Of a DNA stretch of 64,000 nucleotides, positions 28,637-38,836 are shown piece after piece. The translations under genes were made by a program, and so were the position numbers. Each line of letters opens with the position of its first letter. Position 1 is the first letter of the stretch. Source of the stretch: Cloeon dipterum (Eukaryota; Arthropoda; Insecta; Ephemeroptera; Baetidae); NCBI RefSeq assembly GCF_949628265.1, contig NC_088789.1, forward strand, positions 10,098,886-10,162,885, given 5' to 3'. A model generated the notes under the pieces. It made no database searches, was not told the DNA's origin, and worked only from the letters and a program-made list of their open reading frames with translations.

Positions 28637-31063
28637 TTACACATCAATGATTCTGGCCAAAACACATTGCACTACAAGTGCACCGCTGGGATTGCACTTC
28701 AACTTGCCAGATGGCAAGTCTGGCAGGGGCAACTCTGAAATTTAGCTCAAATATCTGTTTCTGGCCCTGTTAAAGGTATTACCGTTGACTAGGGATGTGC
28801 AGTTACTAACTGCCGCCGTTATAATTTCATCCCAGGGACCAGAGGGGTCTTGATTTGCGATCAGCTGGGTGGTCAACGCCGAAACATCGATGACACCAGT
28901 GCTATCGACCTTAAGAAATATATATCATGGTCATGTAAGTTTATTCTGGTTGCTAGAATGGATCATCGACATACAGCTCCTGTTTGGTTGAGGAAGCATG
29001 AAATGTAGCACTGAAATATCGTTTAGGTTCAAATTTGGCAATTGTATACGAAATTCTCGTTACAGCAGCTTTGGCGAGTTGCTTTGCCATACTGGCAGAA
29101 TCGGTCAAATCAAGGCTGGTTTTTTTCTTAGCATTCTGCAGCTTGTTGAGGGCGAACAAATTGAATGCAGTGTTGTCACCACCAACCTTTTTGCAAATGG
29201 TTTCTACTGCCTTGTTAAACGTCTTGGCTAACAAATCTTTAGCAGGTGGAGAGCAGCACTTCCTTTGCAAGTTCTGTAATAATTTCAACAACAAGATCAC
29301 AAGACGCTGTTCCATTGATGGCTATAAGCCAAAAACCTTGAAATCTTTGGGTGCACATTGTGGCGGTTTTGTAGCAGTTGGTGTTGTAGGTTTTTTTGTG
29401 GTACTAGATCTGGTGCTGGCAGTGCTAGGAGCGCTGGTAACTCCGCCGTCAAGTGCTGGAATGTAATTGATCATTTTCGCCTGACTCTTTTTTGTAATAC
29501 TTTTTTTTCTGAACGTTTTACCACTCATTTTGTTAGTAATCCAACTCACGAATGACGTGACCCTTGTATACACGGAAGACGTCGTCTGGCAAGAGCTGCC
29601 TGCCCACGACACAATTCCGATCTGGACCCAAGCAGAGCCGTTGTTGTATACGAGAGCTCCGCCGCTGTCGCCCTACGTGCATTTTTTATTATTTATATTG
29701 GTGACTCAAACTCTTGGCTTAAAGTACGTTGCAGTCTGCTTGGTCTGCGGCTGGTGCTTTTGCACACATCATCACATTCGAAAAGTACCAATTCGCGCCG
29801 TACTCGGTTGTGCACGACGCGTCAGTGGTGATTGTAAGAGTTGCGTACTTCAGCGTGTTGCTCGTAATTTGATCTGTTCAATTTCAATTAATTATCCGCA
29901 GCAAAGTGCATCGTTCAACGAGCATACTGCTATCTGAAATTCTGCCAAAGCCGCTAACGTTGGCTTTCGTGCCGACCAAATCAGCGGACGCGAGTGAAGG
30001 TTGAGGCAGATTGATCCATTGAATATTGCCTGGGGCAATGAAACGCTATTGAAGGTTTTGGTGATCGACTTTTTTATAGTTACTCGTTGCAGTAACCGGG
30101 CTATCGAATGGAAGCAGGGACACATCATTTTGGGTCGTTGATGCAACGTAATTTTCGTGGCAAATAGGTTTTGCAATGGTCTTCCTGACATATCCCGCAG
30201 TGGGTGATCTAATGTTGACTATGCCGAGCACCACTTCATGCTTGAATTTGGAAATCGGCCTGCAGACATATTTCTTTTGATTCAATTTTCACCGAGTCTA
30301 AAGAAACTTACATGATGCAGTGACACGCGGACATCGCGTACTTTGGCGCGATCAGCGAAGCACCGCACAAGTATCCACCGACAGCCGATTTGCAATATGT
30401 CCAGCCAAGCGTGCCATGGGAATACTCCTGCAGCAGCCTGCGATCCCCCGATGATTTGTGCGCCAATATTATTGGTGTTCTCTAAAATATAATTAGTTTA
30501 AGTAGAAGGCTTGAATATTTTTGGTTGTCGAACTGGTGTGCACGGGTTGGACTATTTGTCCATTGTTCTTCACGAATATGCTCGGTTTGTTGTCTTTTGT
30601 CGCTGCATTTACGCTAGCAGCATTGAACAGGATCAGGATCTACAAAACGAGTTAATCCAACACTATTTAAATTTAGGATCAAGTGTATGAAAAATACTAT
30701 AAATAAATATGTAAATTATCAAAGATAAAAATTAATTGCTCTAGTAATAAAGCCCGTCAAGTAAATTTTCCGGCACTAAAATGTATTTGAGCCATATTCA
30801 GTCAAAGCAACAAATTTCTGTCCAGGGGTCGATAGATTTTGATGAAATTTTGTTTGCGTTAATTTTGCCCTAATTGTACTTCAAAACAATTGAGAAAACT
30901 CCGACTTTCCCATTTTTGCGGGTTTTGCGGGCGTTCAAATGTCAAAATCTGGGAATTTTGAGTACTTCATAACTTTGCTCAGGGTAGTCCTAGAACAAAA
31001 ATTAAAAAACCCGTAAACTCGTCTCAACAAGGCAAACAACTTTTACATTGACCTCAAAGTGGT

Positions 31064-31082
31064 AGGTCAAAGGTCAAGGTCA
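31064..31082 (+). promoter_or_regulatory. Three nuclear-receptor half-sites (left arm)
   Basis: The sequence AGGTCAAAGGTCAAGGTCA contains three AGGTCA half-sites. The first pair forms a DR1 (HNF4/USP type), and the second and third overlap as TCAAGGTCA, the extended monomer site of FTZ-F1/ERR receptors. Function is inferred from motif alone. Confidence 0.45.
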
Positions 31083-32337
31083 TACAAATTAATTTTTTGA
31101 ATTTAAACTCAAATTTGAAAATGAATATATTGAAATTTTTTGTTTTTTTCATAGCCATTTTGTAGAGCACAAAAAATGAAGCTAAAAACGTTAAAATTTG
31201 GAATGGCGTTTTGCCTCATTTTTTTAATAAAAAATGAAAACTTCGAAAACCCTTGTTTTTCGAGGTTGGTAAAAAACGATGATTGGCCAAATCTCGACTT
31301 CTAGTAATCCGAATTTGAAAAACCGCATACCGTTAGACTCCTCTCGACGTCCCTAAGTGCACTAAAGGGGTTTTAGACCCGCCAACCCCCAACCCCCTTT
31401 TAACCCCCTAAATAACGGCAAATTTAGAATTTTTCGTCCGCTTTAACACCTTAGCACGACGTTGACGAGTAATTGTCTTCTTCAAACCAATTCAGTTACT
31501 TAGTTGCGCACCCGAATCTCAGGTTGTGGTGGTCCTATTTACAAAATATTAGTTCCGTTTGACTCGTCTTTGAGTGAACTAAGTAAATGAATTGGTTTGA
31601 AGAAGACAATTACTCGTCAACGTCGTGCTAAGGTGTTAAAGCGGACGAAAAAATGCTAAATTTCCCGTTATTGAGGGGGTTAAAAGGGGGTAGGGGGTTG
31701 GTGGGTGTCATACCCCTTTAATGCACTTGGGGATGTCGAGAGGAGTCTAACGGTATGCGGTTTTTGAAATTCGGATGATTAGAAGTCGAGATTTGGTCGT
31801 TCATCCAGAATTTTATTGCATCGCGTTTAGAATAAAAATCTTTGTGCACCCGAATCTCGGATTTTAGTGGTCCTATTAACAAAAATTAAGTACCTTTTGA
31901 CTCGACTTGAAGTGAACTAAGTAACTGAATTGGTTTGAAGAAGACAATTACTCGTCAACGTCGTGCTAAGGTGTTAAAGCGGACGAAAAATTCTAAATTT
32001 GCCGTTATTTAGGGGGTTAAAAGGGGGTTGGGGGTTGGCAGGTCTAAAACCCCTTTAGTGCACTTAGGGATGTCGAGAGGAGTCTAACGGTATGCGGTTT
32101 TTCAAATTCGGATTACTAGAAGTCGAGATTTGGCCAATCATCGTTTTTTACCAACCTCGAAAAACAAGGGTTTTCGAAGTTTTCATTTTTTATTAAAAAA
32201 ATGAGGCAAAACGCCATTCCAAATTTTAACGTTTTTAGCTTCATTTTTTGTGCTCTACAAAATGGCTATGAAAAAAACAAAAAATTTCAATATATTCATT
32301 TTCAAATTTGAGTTTAAATTCAAAAAATTAATTTGTA

Positions 32338-32356
32338 TGACCTTGACCTTTGACCT
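32338..32356 (-). promoter_or_regulatory. Three nuclear-receptor half-sites (right arm mirror copy)
   Basis: This is the mirror-image copy of the motif at 31064-31082 in the opposite arm of the palindrome, reading TGACCTTGACCTTTGACCT on the plus strand. All three half-sites are intact in both arms. Confidence 0.45.
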
Positions 32357-32834
32357 ACCACTTTGAGGTCAATGTAAAAGTTGTTTGCCTTGTTGAGACG
32401 AGTTTACGGGTTTTTTAATTTTTGTTCTAGGACTACCCTGAGCAAAGTTATGAAGTACTCAAAATTCCCAGATTTTGACATTTGAACGCCCGCAAAACCC
32501 GCAAAAATGGGAAAGTCGGAGTTTTCTCAATTGTTTTGAAGTACAATTAGGGCAAAATTAACGCAAACAAAATTTCATCAAAATCTATCGACCCCTGGAC
32601 AGAAATTTGTTGCTTTGACTGAATGTGGCTCATTTATCGAAATCATCAAAAGTGTGAAGAAAAATTTCACGTTTTTTAGCTTCAATAGGGTAAATTTTCT
32701 TGACGGGTCGGATTTTAAAGAAAGTTATAAACATAATAGAGGGATTTTACTTGGAATCCCAAAAGAAAACTTCTGAATGCGCTCATCTTTGCGATGAGCT
32801 CTGTCAAAAGTGCCAGCGCACTAACTCGGCTTGG

Positions 32835-32842
32835 CTTTTATA
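32835..32842 (-). promoter_or_regulatory. TATA box of the protease-like gene
   Basis: TATAAAAG on the minus strand lies 49 bases upstream of the ATG at 32786. A start about 31 bases downstream (near 32811, in GGCACTT) would give a 5' leader of about 25 bases. Such short TATA-driven leaders are common in insect digestive protease genes. Confidence 0.7.
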
Positions 32843-35800
32843 CAGTCCTCACATCCTGTTGTTCAGTTTGCGAAATATCCTTTGCATTTCTGATTTAAAC
32901 TATGACATGAATCTCCGCTGTCCTACTTAGAATTATTGTGGGAAATATTAAAAACATTTTCACCTGCCATCCGATTGGTTTCTAACTTACTAAGTCAAAA
33001 TCTCGTGACTATGATCAGCAAAATATTTTTTATATCTATTTGAAACATAGCAGAACTATCTTATTATCGATATGTGAATTGTGCTGAATAAATATACTTT
33101 AATAAAGTAAAACATCAACATAAGGAAATTACGCGTCCCAGGTATGCACATTTAACATTTTGTTTGTAAAGAAAATAAAAGACGGCACTGATTGGAAATT
33201 CATCAACATATAAACAGTTTGAAATTATTACACGGTGGTATATATTTTGATAAATAATGGCTGTCCCCCGTCACTGCATGCCCCCCATTTAAGAGGAAAC
33301 CATAGTCCAAAATAAACTGTGAACCTTCCGGTTTTCGCATCTATCAAACATCGCGATCGGTGGAAATTTCATTCCATGGAAACCCAAAATGTTAGTGTTT
33401 AAAATTTCAAGCTATAGTTAATTTAACTGTAAAAGTGTACGCGTATTTTCATTTCTTCTGATTGCTTCATATTTTTTTCTTTCTTGAAACTCAGCTTTAT
33501 ACTTCCCGTGAAATATTGACAAACTGTAAGTGTAGCTATATTTAAAATCCTCCAATGTGTGTATTTGTTTCCTTGAATATTTTCTCTGGCATAAATATTA
33601 TTTATAATTCTGATTTGTTAAATTCATATTTCACGTTTTTAAATTGGATAAAGTAGGTCACAGATGCAATCAAACCATTTTCCATCAGACTCTTAAAATA
33701 CAATAGTAACTATTGCCGTATTTCCATACAGCCAGTTGTCGCTGTGGGAACGTACTGCAAAGATTGCATCGCAATCGTGACACGTATGTAGAGATGCAAT
33801 GTGTGTAAGGCGTCATTGCATTCTGTTGCTAGATATTTAATTTAGGCGATTTGATTATCCTTTTGTATGGGCCACAAGTAAAAATCCATCCTACTGACTT
33901 GCGAAACCGGCACTGTCTAAAAGTTAGAGTGTAATTTTGCATGGCACTTGCCATGTCAATCGAACTAGCAAATTGGATTTGTCTGGGCGGGCGGGTGAAA
34001 GACGCAAACTTGCAAGTCACCCACCTACCAATGAAACAATATGCTCTTGAAAAATACTCCTCAGATGGAACAAAGCGATAAGTAAAATTCAATTCAAACG
34101 CCGAGTTCTCAGCGTTGCAGCATGCAAACAAGTTTTTCCTTTATTTATAACTCAACGCCTTTTGCATTTTCCATTTCGCATGCTGGTGTATCTTTGCGAG
34201 CACGCGTAGCGTGTGCCGCGTGGGCAACTTGAAGTTGTCGAGCGAGAGACTGCAGCTAACAAGATGAGTGAAAATTATAATTATCTCCCGGTCATCCAGA
34301 TGCCCACTCTTTCAATTATTACTCCATAAAATATCCAAGGGTTTTATATCGACTCGCCTTTTTCGAGTTAGTCGACCCCCTGATAGCGAAAAGCTCGTCC
34401 CTATAACATCACGGACGAATAAAATGGGCGCACGGGTCTGATTGGAGTAAGCCCAGCGCAGAAAAGGACCAGCTCGTGTTACTGCCCCCGCACCGGAGTC
34501 TTTGATTGAAACGCTAGACATTCGTCCCGTAAAATTAATTCACGCATGCTGCAAAGGTGCAATCCAGGAAGTAGCGAGTCGGAAAGCTTTCGCAAAATCC
34601 GAATGGAACCGTCATTGCTATGCAAGAGAATTAATTGTAGGCGCATATCAGCCCGCACTCGACACCCACATAGCATGCTCTCAACAAATGCGAGAGTTTC
34701 AAGTTATTTTGCGATGTCGCATTTAAACCTGTATGTCTACATAAATTCTATTAAGAAATTTTGTTCGCGTTTAAAAAAATGACTTTGGGGAGGGGGGATT
34801 TGCATAAATTGTAGTTAAAATACCCCACAAATTCCCTAAATAATGCTACTTGTTCAGTGACGTATTCAAATTTGAATTTAGTACACCTATACTCCCACAA
34901 TTCTCAGAGCGTGACAAATTTTGTGGGAATTTCCTGTCCTCTCAATAATCCCGTTGCCAACTGGCGAACCCCAAGGGGGTGTTAAGTAAGGCTTCCCTGA
35001 CTGTGAGAGCCAGCCGGGCGCAGTGGAATTCAGTGCAAGCGACAGTCTTTTTGCTAAGGGTGTGATCAGCACCCGACTTAATACCTCTCTGAGAAATACA
35101 ACTGTACGGTTGTTTTAACGGCAAACGGAAGAGAGAAACGCTAGAAGGGGAGCTGCAAGGGTGTTCGTCTTGTTTCAACTTGATCCAAGCCAGAGACATA
35201 CGAATTTATTATTATTTCACTAGTTGCGTCGCCTCACAACACGCGAGGGAAATTCGAAACAAGGAGCAGTCTCTGTTTCTTGAAATTCTATACCTCTCAA
35301 CGTGTGAATTTCTAAGTTCTTTAGGGAACACTTATAGGACCTTCCGTTCCAAATGGAATGACTATTTTGGAGATCGGATTTGAGTTTGATAATTGACTAG
35401 AATTAACAATTTGAGCTCGTTATGACTGCGAATCATTTCATCTTCTTGAAAACTCGCAGATTTAAAATGCTCGCAATTAATGACTGATATTTTTAAAACG
35501 TTTAACGACACTTATTTTAAATATAATTTAAAATTAAATTAAACCCAATAAACGAATACTTTAAACATAAAATATTCGCATTCAATTCCTAGTTGATTCT
35601 ATGATATTTATAAGAGCTAAAAACCAAACTCAACAACCGTTTGCAGATTTTTCGACCATAAAATCAATATACCATACTAAATAGCTATTCGTGGTGGAGC
35701 AATAGAATTCCCCTTGTGGTGTTTAAGCTGGGGTCTCTTTTCTTTTTTTTAAAAGTGTCTTGTTACTCACGACTGGTTGCTTATTTTATTACTTCTAATA

Positions 35801-38800
35801 CAGAAAAAAACACCAAGTGACAATCACAGAGTATCAATTTCACGCTCGCCTTGTAAAAAGTCCAATAGCAAGACATATAAATAAAGATTGTATTGTAACC
35901 GGGGGCAATCAAGCGCTGGAACTTAAAACTCAAGTCAGGGATAAATAGCCACCTTCATTTATGAGAACAAAATTGAAACTTATGAACTTGAATGAGAAAA
36001 TGAATTTATTTGAAAGCCTATATTCATAAAAATGTCCTCGTCGCGCTTAAAATACCTTTTGAATTAACTATGGGGACCCACATGTTTTTAAGTATTTTAT
36101 AAGTTCATCGATAATTATGTTGTATGATCTGAAATTATATACATGAAAATTTATGCTAAACTAAATAAAAGCGATGATTTTAGTTGTTTTGTAACGTTTT
36201 ACAGTCTTACAAAAAGGTGACTAAAATTTTAACACTATAACGCAGAACACAAACCGCAAAAAGATCACATTTCAACGCGCTCGACAAAAATATATTATAC
36301 GAACGGACTTGTTGCTCGTTGAAAAATTCCTGGTTTCGCTCTCGTCATCAAAACTATCACGTATCAGGTGATTTTACCACAGCGTCCCCGTGTCGAGTTG
36401 CTTTGTCACGTTGTCACTCCAACTTTTATTTGTCGATGGTGCATGATATTGTGTTTACTCTATACAGCACGTTCAAGTTATATGGAGTAAAAAAGTGACA
36501 CAAAATAACGGATATTTTTTGCATGCTATTGATTTTTTTGTTCCAACCAAATGTTAAATAAAATTTTGCTAATGGAACCAATATATGTATTTTTCGGTGC
36601 GATAATAAATTTTGGAATAAATTTGACCGAATAAAAATTAAACTCTGCAGAAATTAAAAATAGCAATGCTTAGACTGTTGTGCCACAAATGATTGGAAGG
36701 TTTTGTGATTGATGGGGACAGCATCATTTATTTCATGCCTCTCTTGTGTGTAAACAGCGTCTGCTTGTTATTCAAAGTGGATTACTCATCTGCTTGTTCC
36801 ACCGAGACACACGTGACGATCAAAATCAAGGATAAGGCAGGCTCAAATTTTATTGGCTGCTAGCGCCGAATACAAATAGGAAGTGTCACTTGAATATCAA
36901 ATAAGCAATTTGCTTATCCGTCAAGCCGGTTGACTCAAGCGGCGATGCATATTTTTGAAGACGGGGGCAATTATAGCTACAAGAGCATAAGAGCAACTTC
37001 ACTGAATTCCAGAGTGCCTTCAAAGATTACACTTCATTCGATTAAAGGAGAACAATGAGGCAACAAATACATGATAATGTACGTCCTGCCTTATTAAGTT
37101 TTATAAGATTAAATATTTTACATGTGATTTTTGGTAACATCGTGTGTATTTAATAATTTATTTATTACTTCGTAGTTGGCATTAGCAAGCAATAATATCT
37201 ATATCGAACAGTAGTAAAATTTCCTTTATTGCAAAATAATCAAAAGAGGACCAAAGGAAATTTACGATGTTAAACATAAAGACAATTTTAAGTAGTCCTT
37301 TCAGAAATGATTCAATTATGAGAACAATGGATTTTTGTGCATGGATTTGAGAAAAGAATTTTACTGTCCAGTGTGTGAACATGACCGAGTAGGAATAGCT
37401 TCGCATTTTGTGGGCACACGTGTAGGGCGATTGTGAGTGAGTATGCAACTCGCGCAACTCGCTTGCCGCGCAGGTTGCCAGATTGTGCTTCGACTGAAAA
37501 TGATTGGAAAATGTAACAAAATACAAGATTTAAACAGGGAATTAAAATAAAAAATCTAATTCGCATTATTCATTGAGTTGGCTTTTATAAAATTTGATTT
37601 TTATTTTCCGATCGAGTTGAGTTGGTTTGAGTGAAGCGAGATGCATTGTTGCTGTATAGGAAACAAAGAATGGAATCGACAATCTAGAGAGGAAGTGACT
37701 GTCAACACGCATTTCATTTTCCCCTGCTTTGATGGTACATACATTACAAAAATGGAAACGAGAATTACCTTCAAACAGTCGGCGTTTGCAAAAAATACGT
37801 GTCATTGTGTTGAGCAAATAAACTCTTGAATTATGTCACAGCGGGCTTTTATGCATGAAACCAAAAGCCGATATATTTCCCTTGCTGATTATTCTTCATA
37901 TAAGTATTTAGCAACACTACGAAACTAACTTAAAGTATCTGTGTATTTAGAGATCACTTGATTATGAATATGAGATTATGCAATCCGCTCAACCCAAGTG
38001 CAGTGCAGTTTGCCGGAAAGGCATTTTCTTCAGATTTTCCTGCAGTAGCTTAGTACGTTGAATTAAATAATATGGTTCATTGTTTTATTTTTCAGTCTGC
38101 AACAAACCTTGTACTATTGCGATGTGGAAATTTGTGATGTAGTTTTAACACACTCGAAATAAAATGTTTTGTATGAAAACAATAACTTTACTGCTGTTTA
38201 CTTCCATTTATCAGAACCACAAAAGGCCACCAAAAAAGCAAATTTTTGTTTTTACTTGAAAAGGCAAAACTGAATTAGTAGAGTTTCAAAAATCACCCAA
38301 TGCAAAAGGTAAAAGGTATTTACAGCAAAAATACTCTATTGGAATCATATGGATTAAAAAGTTCAATCAATTTAATTTGCTGATTTTTAATTGTCCCAAT
38401 ACTTGAAATACATATTTCAATAAAAGTCTAAATTAATACATGAAACTACACGTCTCAAGTTATCTCCATCAATTATTATTCACAATATAATAAATTAGCT
38501 GGATAAAAATTCGCAAATAATTGCTTCGACTAGAAGTTTGCATGACACTAAATGTTTTGAACGATATTATTTTACAATTTGCCACTTTAATTGAGATCGC
38601 AATCAATACTGAGAATTATACACCTCTCCATTCGAGTAAGAATTTTCGAAAAAAAGAGAAACAAAATTTAAAACCCTCAATTATTAGTTTTTCGTCATAT
38701 TTTGGAATCAACACTTTGTATAGGGGTTTATAAATAATTGTTGTGCACATTATATAGTATAACAATAAATTGCTGTGGATCGATGATTGGAAAAATCACT

Positions 38801-38836
38801 CTTTTAACTTTTTGGTACGCGTTTTTTGGCGGAATG
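32843..38836. other. Non-coding stretch between the protease-like gene and Septin 4
   Basis: No exon with family similarity or splice context was found. The stretch is AT-rich with scattered frames below 115 codons. Its right end holds the 3' UTR of Septin 4, which runs leftwards from 38836. Possible minus-strand poly(A) signals are ATTAAA near 38584-38589 and AATAAA at 38084-38089, and neither can be preferred by eye. Confidence 0.6.

Larger units (their letters stand above)
30753..32707. mobile_element. Foldback-type palindromic element (~1.95 kb), non-coding
   Basis: The left arm (30753 to about 31505) and right arm (about 31914 to 32707) are inverted repeats that look near-identical along most of their length. 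The outer ends match as CCCGTCAAG and its complement CTTGACGGG. The left arm lacks about 40 bases present near the outer end of the right arm. The middle holds an extra partial arm copy (about 31576-31800) and two direct copies of a loop sequence starting CACCCGAATCTC (about 31509 and 31848). It has no open reading frame and no obvious target-site duplication. It sits wholly inside intron 1 (30640-32750) of the protease-like gene; without it that intron would be about 155 bases. It is most like a foldback element or large MITE. Confidence 0.85.
28637..32786 (-). pseudogene. Secreted chymotrypsin-like serine protease with OBP-like C-terminal region, disrupted
   Basis: Eight exons with consistent GT/AG borders: 32751-32786, 30534-30639, 30312-30481, 29928-30259, 29728-29873, 28971-29672, 28783-28909, 28637-28734. 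Exons 1-2 form a signal peptide (MSAFRSFLLGFQ joined to ILILFNAASVNA) and propeptide. Exon 3 has the activation site IIGG, then FPWHAWL, and the His motif as SACHC instead of the usual TAAHC. Exon 4 has the Asp motif NDVSLL, exon 5 ends ADCN, and exon 6 starts GDSGGA and continues to VSWAGSSC and VYTRVTSFVSWI. The catalytic triad is therefore present. After the protease comes a Thr/Pro/Ser linker, then a helical segment with CC and the final exons, which end KLKCNPSGALVVQCVLARI, like odorant-binding-protein C-termini. Lesions: exon 3 changes frame once between DI and KSAVGG (one extra base would explain it), exon 4 has an in-frame TAG (30050-30052), and exon 6 has an in-frame TAG about 350 bases in. 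Frame resumes after each. The exon 6 donor (TAT/GTCGAT) is weak. It is a pseudogene or a poor-quality allele; the protease call is firm, the OBP likeness moderate. Confidence 0.8.

Noticed and set aside
30753..32707. Palindrome considered as a CRISPR-like or tandem repeat array
   Set aside because: The units are two inverted arms with a nested duplication, not short regularly spaced repeats, and the DNA is clearly eukaryotic.
34920..35110. GC-richer patch considered as a tRNA or other structured RNA
   Set aside because: No cloverleaf, no B-box (GGTTCGANNCC) and no terminator run were found.
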